Shown piece after piece: positions 8,446 to 16,613 of a stretch of 64,000 bases of DNA. Location of the stretch: the NCBI RefSeq assembly GCF_900104355.1, contig NZ_FNIY01000004.1, forward strand, positions 310,001 through 374,000, written 5' to 3'. Both the position numbers and the translations under genes were made by a program. How positions within the stretch are numbered: position 1 is the first letter of the stretch; every line of letters starts with the position of its first letter. This DNA comes from Phyllobacterium sp. OV277. GTDB taxonomy: Bacteria > Pseudomonadota > Alphaproteobacteria > Rhizobiales > Rhizobiaceae. Under the pieces are notes generated by a model. The model was not told the origin of the DNA. It saw only the letters and a program-made list of their open reading frames with translations, and did no database searches.

Positions 8446-9342
8446 TCACCCGGAGGTGTTGTCCGCAACATGTGATGGGTTCCTGAAGCACTCGATCAGC
8501 ATCTCGGTAAGCACTCGCATCTTGCGCGCCGGGTGCTGGCCCGGTGGGCGAACGACAAAGATGCCGAGCTCTGGTGCTGGAAAGCTTGTCATAACCGGAA
8601 CGAGCGCCCCAGAGACTAGATGTTCGCAGATCAGGTCTTCAGGCAGTCCAGCGATACCGATCCCGGCAAGTGCTGCCGAGACCAGAGCAACGCCATTGTC
8701 GGCCTTAAACCGCCCTTGCACTTTCATTGCGATGAGCGTGTCTCCATCCATCACCGGCCAGGTTTCATTTCCTTGCATCACAGCTTGGTGGGTGATGAAT
8801 TCCTCCGGCGTCGCGGGCGCCCCGTGCTTTTCGATGTATGCCGGGCTCGCGACATACTTTGCGGATATCGTCCCAACCCGCCTGGCGACAAGGCTGGAAT
8901 CCGGAAGCGTGCCAACCCGTATCGCACAGTCGAACCCTTCGGCGAGCAAATCGACGAACCGGTCAGTATAGCAGGCTTGAACCTGCAACGCCGTGTGACG
9001 GCGCGCCAACTCCGCGATCACCGGTGCAAAATGTGTAGAACCGAACGAGTGCGGCGCTGCAATGCGCAGGCGGCCTCGCAACTCGCCCGCCGGCAGGATC
9101 GTCTCCCTGGCTATATCGATTTCGCCACATACACGCGCTGCATAGTCTCGAAACGTGATCCCGGCTTCGGTGAGCGCCGCCCCTCGCGTTGTGCGGGCTA
9201 GAAGCTGGACACCCAAGTCCGCTTCAAGTCGTGCAAGCCGTCGACTGACGATCGATTTGGACACGCCCAGTCGTCGCGCGGCAGGCGACACCCCACCCGC
9301 GTCGGCAACTTCGACGAACGTACGCAACTCTTCGATATCCAT
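8446..9342 (-). CDS. LysR-family transcriptional regulator (298 aa)
   Basis: Winged HTH at residues 1-60 (MDIEELRTFVEVADAGGVSP, RRLGVSKSIVSRRLARLEADLG), then a LysR substrate domain starting RGRLRIAAPHSFGSTHFAPV with DCAIRVGTLPDSSLVARRVG. This is the CrgA-like subfamily. It is divergent from the isochorismatase-family gene at 9486 with about 143 bp between them, so it probably controls that enzyme and itself. It is related in build, but not obviously a recent duplicate, to the LysR at 2011. Confidence 0.93.
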   Translation of the reverse strand: MDIEELRTFVEVADAGGVSPAARRLGVSKSIVSRRLARLEADLGVQLLARTTRGAALTEAGITFRDYAARVCGEIDIARETILPAGELRGRLRIAAPHSFGSTHFAPVIAELARRHTALQVQACYTDRFVDLLAEGFDCAIRVGTLPDSSLVARRVGTISAKYVASPAYIEKHGAPATPEEFITHQAVMQGNETWPVMDGDTLIAMKVQGRFKADNGVALVSAALAGIGIAGLPEDLICEHLVSGALVPVMTSFPAPELGIFVVRPPGQHPARKMRVLTEMLIECFRNPSHVADNTSG

Positions 9343-9485
9343 TCAGCGTTCCCCAATCTGCGACACAGCACATCATGAATCGACGCTACCGCATCGAAAA
9401 CAGGAATGGCAATCCTTTGTCAGAGACGCCGCTTCGCAATTGTCTCAAGCAACCCATTCAACTCAACGGCAGCAAAGGAATTATT

Positions 9486-10130
9486 ATGACATTTCGCAAC
9501 GGCCTCGATTCACTTCTTCGTCCTGAAGATTCGGTCCTCGTCCTGATCGACCACCAGCCCTATCAACTTGCCAATCTGAACAGCCATGACCCCCAGATGG
9601 TCGTCAACAATACAACCGGCCTCGCCAAGGCAGCCAAGGTGTTTGGCGTCCCGACCATCCTGACCAGCGTGATCGCAGCGCGCGGCGGTCTTCTGTTCCC
9701 GTCGATTACCGAAGTATTCCCGGGCCAGGAGGTGATCGACCGTACCTTCATCAACACCTGGGAAGACAAGAAGGTCGTGGACGCGGTCAAGGCGACCGGC
9801 CGTAAGCAGCTGATCATCGCTGGCCTTTGGACCGAGATCTGCGTCGCGATGCCTGCGATCCAGGCACTGGGCGAAGGCTGGGACGTGACCGTCGTCACCG
9901 ATGCGTCGGGCGGCACGTCACTTGAAGCACATCAGGTCGGCATCCAGCGGATGATCGCAGCTGGCGCGAACGTGATGACCTGGGTGGCGGTGGCCGCCGA
10001 GTGGCAACGCGATTGGGCCCGCGCCGAGTCCGCCGAGAAATTGAACAAGGTCATCGGTCCGCACTCGGCGGGCAGCGGCATCGCCTATTTCTGGGAGCAG
10101 CAGCTTCTCAACACGCCAGTAGCTGGCTGA
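9486..10130 (+). CDS. Isochorismatase-family cysteine hydrolase (YcaC-like, 214 aa)
   Basis: The cysteine hydrolase fold is shown by VLVLIDHQPYQLANL (catalytic Asp), the middle Lys region (WEDKKVVDAVKATGRKQ) and GLWTEICVAMPAIQAL (catalytic Cys). The pattern fits the YcaC-like group, whose natural substrates are mostly unknown (amides or nicotinamide-like compounds). I chose the ATG at 9486 because MTFRNGLDSLLRPEDSVL matches the family N-terminus and AAAGGAA lies just upstream; an in-frame ATG at 9375 would add residues with no homology. The divergent LysR gene is its probable regulator. Confidence 0.9.
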   Translation: MTFRNGLDSLLRPEDSVLVLIDHQPYQLANLNSHDPQMVVNNTTGLAKAAKVFGVPTILTSVIAARGGLLFPSITEVFPGQEVIDRTFINTWEDKKVVDAVKATGRKQLIIAGLWTEICVAMPAIQALGEGWDVTVVTDASGGTSLEAHQVGIQRMIAAGANVMTWVAVAAEWQRDWARAESAEKLNKVIGPHSAGSGIAYFWEQQLLNTPVAG

Positions 10131-10662
10131 TCCCGGCGGATGACGGGTGTATGGCGCGATGGACTGCAATGGAAGCAGATCGCGTGTCGGGCCCCGTCAC
10201 TGCCCTTCGCCGAGTTGCACCGGAAGTTCCCCGTATTTGAGGTCGGTTTAACCTAACCACACAACCAACCCTCTTTGGTGAGATATTGATTGTGGCCAAC
10301 TCGGGAAGAATTGGCACAAGAGGCCAACAGAGTACGGCAAAGGATACCGGCAAGCTCCTTTATGAATGTCGCCAAGCGCAAGTTTTGAATAATTTTGATA
10401 AGAGACAAAAATTCCATAAACGCTCGTCGATTCTTCTTAAAACCATATCAAATGATGATCGAATGCCGCGAGCGGACACGAACCGGAATCGTATAACTGG
10501 TCTTTTCCGATCCGTCCCTCAACGCCTAACTGAATAAACGCATCAAGCGGCTGCCCGCTCGGCGACTGGCCGGCCTGCAATGTTGAGGGCTGAACCCTGC
10601 CCGTCGATGAGACTCGGCATCTGTCAGGATGACATTTTAGCTTTACACACAACGCGACATTT
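10131..10662. other. Intergenic stretch of about 530 bp between convergent genes
   Basis: The isochorismatase-family gene and the kinase gene at 10663 face each other across this region. I see no domain-bearing frame, no clear T-tailed hairpin and no repeat here. Confidence 0.5.
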
Positions 10663-12024
10663 CTAATTGGCTGCCACACTTGGCAAACGGATAATGACTT
10701 CAAGTCCACCATGACTAGAACATGTAAACGCAATCGTTCCGTTGTTGAGGGAGACAATCTCAGAAGCAATGGCCAGGCCAAGGCCAGTGCCCGTCCCTGT
10801 CTCATCCAACCGCCTGTCACGTAGACCAATCTTACTGGGATCTGAAACCTGAATGCCCGGACCATCGTCGGATATTTGCCATTCGACAAACGCGCCATCC
10901 AGCTTAGCATTGATGTGAATTTGCGTGTTCGCCCATTGCGCAGCGTTCTCCAGTATCACACCGACAAGCTCCACAAGGTCGTTTACGTCGATGTCGACGT
11001 TCAGACCATCCATGACATTAACGACCCAGACCAGCTGTTCGCCTTTGGGTGTTCTTTTCAACACCGCAATCGTGCGGGGAACAACGCTGCTTAATGACGC
11101 GCTGAGTGCATGCATCCGAACGCGTTGACGCAGTCGGACCAGTCTTAACTGATAATCTATCCGGTCACGCATCTCGTTCGTCAGATCGACGATTGAGGCT
11201 GCGCTGCGCGTGTTGCCGCCTTTTTCGAGCTCATAGGCGATCGTGCCCAACACGGTGAGCGGAGTTTTAAGCCCGTGAGCAAGATCGGACGCACGGGATC
11301 GCGCAAAATCCATAGATTTCTGTTGCATGGCAAGGAGGGCATTTACTTCGCCGACCACAGCTGCAACTTCCAGCGGATAGATGGCATCGATTGAAGAAGT
11401 AACACCATTGCGGATACTTTCAATATCCTTACGCAATTTCTTAAACGGAAAAAGACCGAACTGCACCTGCAAGATGACGGCAACGACAAGGACGAGGCCG
11501 AGGACCAGAAGTGCTAGGGCCAGTTCCCGCCCAAATCGGGTGATCGCTTCATCGAGGATAGACCTGTCTTGAGCGACGATGATCTGAAAGCGCCGTTCAT
11601 CTTTAGTTTTTGCAAAGCGTGCCGTAAGGGACAATGCAAGCAATGATTGGCCCACCGGCCCTTGAACGGTAGAAAGCTGTCCTCGTTCATTTGACGGGCT
11701 AACCTTGAGAACATGATCCCATAGCGATCGTGATCGGATGTTTTGCTGGGTACCAAGATCTGTTATCTGCCAATAGAGACCGCTGACCGGTGTTTGATAG
11801 CGTGGATCAGGCAAAGCGCCAGTAAGCAAAGGTGAGGCACCGGGCGCGTCCGGATTGATCAAGGCGACAAGGCGTGACATTGTCGCCGATAAATCTGCAG
11901 ATGCGCCCCGCTCCACATTATTGGTAAATAGATATCCGATAGTTACACCCGCCAATACGAGGGCAATGGCAATCCAAATACCAGCTCCCAGTATAAGACG
12001 AACCCGTAAAGACCGGATTCTCAA
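10663..12024 (-). CDS. Sensor histidine kinase, PhoQ/FeuQ-like (453 aa)
   Basis: Two membrane spans (about residues 10-32 and 166-188) bracket a periplasmic sensor region. A HAMP-like linker leads to the H-box DLAHGLKTPLTVL with the phosphorylatable His at residue 250, an N-box (ILENAAQWA), G1 DDGPGI and G2 GTGTGLGLAIA. The H-box wording (LAH-LKTPL) is that of the PhoQ/FeuQ family. It overlaps the response regulator by 4 bp (ATGA) and is the last gene of a PepSY-regulator-kinase operon. The signal is unknown; PhoQ relatives sense cations or peptides and FeuQ osmotic/envelope state. Confidence 0.92.
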   Translation of the reverse strand: MRIRSLRVRLILGAGIWIAIALVLAGVTIGYLFTNNVERGASADLSATMSRLVALINPDAPGASPLLTGALPDPRYQTPVSGLYWQITDLGTQQNIRSRSLWDHVLKVSPSNERGQLSTVQGPVGQSLLALSLTARFAKTKDERRFQIIVAQDRSILDEAITRFGRELALALLVLGLVLVVAVILQVQFGLFPFKKLRKDIESIRNGVTSSIDAIYPLEVAAVVGEVNALLAMQQKSMDFARSRASDLAHGLKTPLTVLGTIAYELEKGGNTRSAASIVDLTNEMRDRIDYQLRLVRLRQRVRMHALSASLSSVVPRTIAVLKRTPKGEQLVWVVNVMDGLNVDIDVNDLVELVGVILENAAQWANTQIHINAKLDGAFVEWQISDDGPGIQVSDPSKIGLRDRRLDETGTGTGLGLAIASEIVSLNNGTIAFTCSSHGGLEVIIRLPSVAAN

Positions 12025-12686
12025 GGGGCATCCCCACCGAGAATATACCCAAAACCACGACGCGTTGCGATGATATCGGCACCTAATCTCTTGCGCAGGC
12101 GACCGACCAGGACTTCAACGGCATTTGAACCGCCCTCGAAGTCTTGCGTGTAGAGGTGTTCGGTAATCTCGATCTGTGAAACGACACGTCCGCCCTGATG
12201 TGCCATGAAAGCGAGCAGCCGGTATTCTTGTGGGGTCAATACAATTGGAACGCCTGCGCGCGAGACCTGTCTCATCCGTGTATCGAGAACCAGTTCGCCA
12301 ATTTCAATCTGAGATGATGCAAAGCCACCTGCCCGGCGCACGATCGCACGTATGCGTGCCACAACCTCCTCCATCCGGAAAGGTTTAACAACATAATCGT
12401 CAGCGCCGGACTCGATTCCTTCCACTCTTTCGTCCCATTGTCCGCGCGCGGTGAGAATCAATACGGGAACGTTACGTCCTGCGCGGCGCCAGCGCTTCAG
12501 GATCGTCAAGCCATCCAGTGTTGGAAGGCCCAGATCAAGGATCACGGCATCGAATGTCTCAGTGTCACCACGAAACCAGGCGTCTTCTCCATCCCTAGCA
12601 TATTCCGCGAGGAAACCGGCGGCCGATAGTGCTGCGCCAAGCGACTCTGCTATGCGGCGATCATCTTCGGCAACAAGTATGCGCAT
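12021..12686 (-). CDS. OmpR/PhoP-family response regulator (221 aa)
   Basis: Receiver domain with acidic pocket AEDD (residues 7-9), phospho-acceptor Asp51 (VILDLGLPTLDGL) and the conserved Lys in VVKPF, then a winged-helix DNA-binding domain (LTPQEYRLLAFMAHQGGRVV, EVLVGRLRKRLG). It pairs with the kinase encoded next (4-bp overlap) and starts 2 bp after the PepSY gene, so all three are one operon. The 11-bp-period direct repeat at 13248-13266 is the kind of tandem site bound by this family, and suggests autoregulation. Confidence 0.94.
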   Translation of the reverse strand: MRILVAEDDRRIAESLGAALSAAGFLAEYARDGEDAWFRGDTETFDAVILDLGLPTLDGLTILKRWRRAGRNVPVLILTARGQWDERVEGIESGADDYVVKPFRMEEVVARIRAIVRRAGGFASSQIEIGELVLDTRMRQVSRAGVPIVLTPQEYRLLAFMAHQGGRVVSQIEITEHLYTQDFEGGSNAVEVLVGRLRKRLGADIIATRRGFGYILGGDAP

Positions 12687-12688
12687 GT

Positions 12689-13192
12689 TTACCTCACTCT
12701 TATGAGTTTGCCTGTACGGGCATTGAAAGAATAGCGGCTGACTTCGCTGTTGGTCTCAAGCACCTTTAACTCATATTGGAGAACACCCCCCACGGAGCGT
12801 AACCGCGCGTCAATGATCTGGCCGTTGGTAAGGTTGCGGGCAATGGTTACAATGTCATCCAGTGGGAGCGCTCTATTGGCCTGGACGGCTCTTAAAGCGC
12901 CATTTGGTCCGACAAATTTCTCGTCGGGCCGGTTGCCGCCAGGACCGTTGGGGTAAGATTGCTGATCGCCTTGGGAATCATCAGAATCGGAGACCCCGTC
13001 GTCCGAGTCCGATCCACCCACAGTGCCACCGTCACTCGGTGAACCATCCGAATCTCCATCGTCGGAGATTTGGATGTAATGGACACCCTCTACGTCACTT
13101 GCCCATTCATGTGCCTGCACCGCCTTGGGAAGGTGTAGTGCCAAGACAACAATCGCCCACCGCAACACGGCTCTCAGGGGCCGAAAACGCAC
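12689..13192 (-). CDS. Exported PepSY-domain protein with Ser/Asp/Gly-rich linker
   Basis: A signal peptide (LRWAIVVLALHLPKAVQA-HE) leads to a short segment, then an acidic low-complexity linker made of repeated GSDSDD/SDDSQGD-type units (about 45 residues), then a C-terminal PepSY-like domain (ALPLDDIVTIARNLTNGQII, YELKVLE, YSFNARTGKLIRVR). PepSY proteins next to PhoPQ/FeuPQ-type systems often act as periplasmic modulators of the kinase; the rhizobial FeuN-FeuP-FeuQ arrangement is comparable. I favour a GTG start at 13192, 6 bp after AGGAGG; the ATG at 13198 abuts that sequence and the frame extends to a TTG at 13225. Confidence 0.8.
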   Translation of the reverse strand: MRFRPLRAVLRWAIVVLALHLPKAVQAHEWASDVEGVHYIQISDDGDSDGSPSDGGTVGGSDSDDGVSDSDDSQGDQQSYPNGPGGNRPDEKFVGPNGALRAVQANRALPLDDIVTIARNLTNGQIIDARLRSVGGVLQYELKVLETNSEVSRYSFNARTGKLIRVR

Positions 13193-13247
13193 TCGCATCC
13201 TCCTAAAACCATCTACGCCCGTCAAGGAGATAGCTTAGTTCAATGAA

Positions 13248-13266
13248 GCTGACAATTCGCTGACAA
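13248..13266 (-). promoter_or_regulatory. Tandem direct repeat, candidate response-regulator box
   Basis: GCTGACAA occurs twice, at 13248-13255 and 13259-13266, with an exact 11-bp period (one helical turn). OmpR/PhoP-type dimers bind head-to-tail repeats with this spacing. The site is just upstream of the PepSY-regulator-kinase operon and also upstream of the small genes on the plus strand. Confidence 0.55.
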
Positions 13267-13429
13267 CGCACTCACGGGTTTTTCAGGCGCAATAAAGTAT
13301 ACCCGCCACCGTCAAAGCATAACAAGTGAATTGGCAACGAGGTCAAAACCATGCAACCGAGCAGACATTAGGCGATCGCACATGATGGCACGTTTCTTCG
13401 AGATCCGAGCAAAAACCAGGAGCTTCAAC

Positions 13430-13597
13430 ATGAGCGTGCTGTTTCGTTTTGTACCAGTCTTCATTTATGTGGCTGCGCTATCCGGAATGTTCTTTACGAT
13501 GCTGGTTGCCTGGCCCGACATGCCTCCGGGACGTTTCAGATTTTCATACAGTATCGGGCAAACCGGCGGCCCTTATGTCAAAACAATAAACTGGTAA
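13430..13597 (+). CDS. Small membrane protein (55 aa), first of a paralogous pair
   Basis: Begins MSVLFRFVPVFIYVAALSGM, has one membrane span (about residues 4-27) and a short polar C-terminus containing PPGRFRFSYS. AGGAG 8 bp upstream fixes the ATG at 13430. It shares the pattern LFR--P--IY-AAL-, then P and GR-F, with the protein at 13744, so the two are tandem duplicates. Neither matches a family I recognise. The position, opposite a PepSY two-component operon and upstream of a secreted protein, hints at an envelope or sensor-modulating role; this is inference. Confidence 0.65.
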   Translation: MSVLFRFVPVFIYVAALSGMFFTMLVAWPDMPPGRFRFSYSIGQTGGPYVKTINW

Positions 13598-13743
13598 CGC
13601 GTCTTCGCCAGTCTTCGATGTGCCCGACCGGGGCGAATTCCCAATACGCTAGATCGCAGGGTCCCAACCTTCAGGATCGCCTCGATTAAAGTCTCCAAGG
13701 TCACACATTTTCGACGTTTGATAGCCTCCAAAAGGAATACAAA

Positions 13744-13902
13744 ATGCAAATGCTATTTCGCGTTATGCCAGCTGCCATCTATATGGCCGCTCTATTTGCA
13801 ATCATCTCATCGACGTTGATCGTTCGGCCATCGCATGTCGGCAGATCATTCAACCTACATTGCCAGTATGAGAAATACTCCGATTGCAGATTGGTGCCCT
13901 GA
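13744..13902 (+). CDS. Small membrane protein (52 aa), second of a paralogous pair
   Basis: Translates as MQMLFRVMPAAIYMAALFAI followed by a short span and a C-terminus carrying two cysteines (LHCQYEKYSDC). AAAAGGA lies 7 bp upstream. It is too short for routine gene finders, but conserves LFR, P, IY, AAL, P and GR-F with its neighbour at 13430. The two added cysteines, absent from the first copy, could form a periplasmic disulfide if the C-terminus faces out. Function unknown. Confidence 0.65.
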   Translation: MQMLFRVMPAAIYMAALFAIISSTLIVRPSHVGRSFNLHCQYEKYSDCRLVP

Positions 13903-14102
13903 GATTGACGGCACGGTGTAGAGGGCCGGGGGAGCATACAGGGGCAGTGCGGATGAACGTTCAGCACAAAAGCAAGCGCGCAGACCAACCCCAACGGTGA
14001 TCACGACAAACCGAAGCGGCTCGAAAGCCGCACCCGCACCCGAACCTGACAACGCTGCGCGTGCGACTTGCCCGCGCCTACCCAATACACAAGAGGACAA
14101 GA

Positions 14103-15557
14103 ATGAACTCGATCAGAAAAACACGCCGTGTAGCGATGATGTTGAGCAGCGCCCTTCTTTTGGCCATGACTGGATCAATCACCGTTCCTTTGTTTGAGAT
14201 CAGTCAGGCTATAGCTGCATCATCTACAAAGATCGATGCAGCCCAATTGCAACTCAATATGCGCCGGTCTCTTTCAACCATTCTTGTTGCTTACAAAAAC
14301 GAACCCAAAAAAGGCTCGCGGGTAGATGCGATGCTTATGAAAGCGACAAACGAAGCACTGCAGGCACTTGGGGGCCTTGAAAAAGGTCTTAACTCCCGCG
14401 ACCCAAAGAAAATGACGACTGCTACAAGCAGTCTCTCTGTTGCAGTTGGCCGCATTGAAGCAATTTCGGATTCTGCCAGGATTGCCAATCCGACGGTGCG
14501 CGAAGGCGTCAGGGCTCTTTCCGCCAACTGGGCCGCCTATGGGACGCGCTATGCGCTTAACGAACCAGTCAAATCAAAACCCGTGAAGGCAAGTTTCGAG
14601 CAGGTAAAAGAACTTAAGGCGCAGGTAACTAAGCTTCGCTCACAGGTGAACAGGCTGCAAATCGAAACAAGGTCAAATACCCAGCTCGCAGCCAATGTCA
14701 GAAGACTGTCGTCCCAATTGGATCAGGTCGAACAGGACCGTATTGATGACGCAAACTATCAGCGAACCGTCTTTCTCCTCGGTTCGTTTATGGGCTGGAT
14801 GGACGGCTATCGGGTCGTCACGACGACCTACTACCCGGCTTATACCCGCTACTTCGTAGTGGAACGGGTTACCTATGAATATTGGCAGACCTGCTGGTCC
14901 GACTATTACGAGCCTTATTACACCTATACAGACTGGGGCTACTACGACGATCCGTTTACGCCCACTGTTAACATTAACATCAATATCGACGCATCGACAC
15001 AAGTGGTGGTCAACAACTACGCTGAACAGAACGTCAGCGTCATGATTGACGAGAGTCATCAAACCGAAAATTATTTCGAGAACCTGCCAATTGCAGAAAC
15101 TGACATCGACATGAAGCAGGTGGACTACACACCTTCCACACCCGCTTATGAATTGGACAAAGAAGCCGCCAGATCCTCATTGGACTCTCCAGAAACGATA
15201 ACCGCTCCGATTGAGACAGGCAGCCAGATCGAACCCAATGACAATACTGCCGATGAAACTCTAACGGGCGATTCAAATACACGAGTGCCGTCGACCGCAG
15301 AAGAACCGGTAGTTGAGCCTATCGTCCCGGGTAGCGAACCGGAGGAAAAAAAGAGTAGCGCGCAGCCTGAACCATCCGTCAGCACCTCGGAAGAGGCGAT
15401 AATCATTGATCAGGATGAACAATCCCCCTCCACGAAAAAAGAGCAGGTCATCGAGCCTTCCGACAATAATGATGCGAACGTGCAAAGGCCTGATCGCGAG
15501 CCGGCGGCAATCGACGAAACGTCGCACGAAAGCGAAGATGAGCAGCCTGCTCAATGA
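14103..15557 (+). CDS. Secreted protein with coiled coil, Tyr-rich core and acidic disordered tail (484 aa)
   Basis: Starts MNSIRKTRRVAMMLSSALLL with AAGAGGA upstream; an in-frame ATG at 14061 lacks a site. A signal peptide (cleavage near AIAA-SSTK) is followed by a helical domain, a coiled-coil stretch (VKELKAQVTKLRSQVNRLQI), a Tyr/Trp-rich segment (TTTYYPAYTRYF, YEYWQTCWSDYYEPYYTYTD), an Asn/Ile-rich strand (VNININIDAST) and about 170 residues rich in Glu, Pro, Ser and Asp that look disordered. I do not recognise a family. It may be a periplasmic or surface structural protein. It may share control with the facing two-component operon. Confidence 0.8.
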   Translation: MNSIRKTRRVAMMLSSALLLAMTGSITVPLFEISQAIAASSTKIDAAQLQLNMRRSLSTILVAYKNEPKKGSRVDAMLMKATNEALQALGGLEKGLNSRDPKKMTTATSSLSVAVGRIEAISDSARIANPTVREGVRALSANWAAYGTRYALNEPVKSKPVKASFEQVKELKAQVTKLRSQVNRLQIETRSNTQLAANVRRLSSQLDQVEQDRIDDANYQRTVFLLGSFMGWMDGYRVVTTTYYPAYTRYFVVERVTYEYWQTCWSDYYEPYYTYTDWGYYDDPFTPTVNININIDASTQVVVNNYAEQNVSVMIDESHQTENYFENLPIAETDIDMKQVDYTPSTPAYELDKEAARSSLDSPETITAPIETGSQIEPNDNTADETLTGDSNTRVPSTAEEPVVEPIVPGSEPEEKKSSAQPEPSVSTSEEAIIIDQDEQSPSTKKEQVIEPSDNNDANVQRPDREPAAIDETSHESEDEQPAQ

Positions 15558-15935
15558 GAGCAGGCATATGTAAGCTTTGCCGCCTGATGAGCCGTGTTCC
15601 AGTGATTGATCGGATCTGATTGAGATTAAGGGTGTGATCAAACAAAAGGTCGCGAAGCTTATCTATGCTGGAAACCATGACCGATACCAACACTAACGCT
15701 ACGTGCCGCTCCTTACATGCAAGTGCCTGACAGGCTGCGGCCCCGAATGGGACGGAAATCGATATCCAATCCTGAAAGCCGTCATTCCGCTTTCGGCCCC
15801 ATCTCGGCCGTTCAAGTGAACCTCAATGCTTGCTCTTGGACCCACTTTGCTTCCTACGCCTTGAGTTGGCTGCCGGGTTACTCATCGTGCTGAGCCGATC
15901 TGGTTTCCGTACCAGAGATGAGATCGACACCACTG
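15558..15935. other. Intergenic stretch of about 380 bp
   Basis: Lies between the secreted-protein gene and the truncated hydrolase. No domain-bearing frame, terminator or repeat was found. Confidence 0.45.
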
Positions 15936-16541
15936 CTACAAGTTTTTTCTGTCGAGCCAATCGCGGATCGCCTGTATGTGCCCAGCCTTACGTTCCAACG
16001 GCAGCCAATGGCCGCTGGGCAAGCTCACAAAACTCAGGTCACCGCAGGCGGCGCGCATTGGATCCCCCTGGCGATTGCCGAGGATGCTGCAGATCTGGTC
16101 ATAGTCGCCGTTGACGAACAGCACCGGCATCGACAATCGACCTTCATCGGGCGCTTCCCGCGCATAGGCAATGTTGGCTTTGTCATTCACATACCAGGAG
16201 CAAGGCGGATGGAAACCGTGCGTGTCGAACGACTTTACCAGCGCCTCGAAGTCTGCCACTGGCCATAGAGCTGCATCGGGCCGCGTCGGCGGGGCACGGT
16301 GGGCAGCTCCGAAGCGGCCTCCGTTGCGCGTGACTTTAGCCATCGGTGAAACCGTGCCGACGGAAGCAGGACTGCCGGATCGATAAGCCGATGCCAGATA
16401 TGCGGCCTTGTCAGTATCGAGGTCGGCGACCGCCTGGTCGAAATGCGTATTATAGTAGCGGGCATAATCCCACTGGCCATCGGGATACTCTTCGGCGGGA
16501 TAGATATCGCGGTCGACCAGCGAGACGAGCGTCTCCAGGCG
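15936..16541 (-). pseudogene. Alpha/beta-hydrolase (epoxide-hydrolase-like), 5'-truncated by a Tn3-type element
   Basis: The frame encodes only the C-terminal half of an alpha/beta-hydrolase: a lid-domain stretch (LVSLVDRDIYPAEEYPDGQW), the acid region (MPVLFVNGDYDQIC) and the catalytic His region (LPSGHWLPLERKAGHIQAIR). The nucleophile elbow and oxyanion hole are missing. Upstream, the frame continues into the terminal repeat of the Tn3-type element at 16542, so the first residues of the open frame are transposon sequence. I could not find the missing N-terminal half beyond the far repeat at 19838. It is presumably non-functional. Confidence 0.8.
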
Positions 16542-16585
16542 GGGTGGCGACAAGAACTGTTCCAAATCATACGCTAAGGTAGAAC
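16542..16585 (+). repeat. Left terminal inverted repeat of the Tn3-type element
   Basis: Pairs with 19795-19838 as reverse complement at 41 of 44 positions. It begins GGGTGGCGACAAGAACTGTT; one more G at 16541 may belong. Confidence 0.88.
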
Positions 16586-16613
16586 ACACAGTGAATATGC
16601 AGAGGACGTCTCC

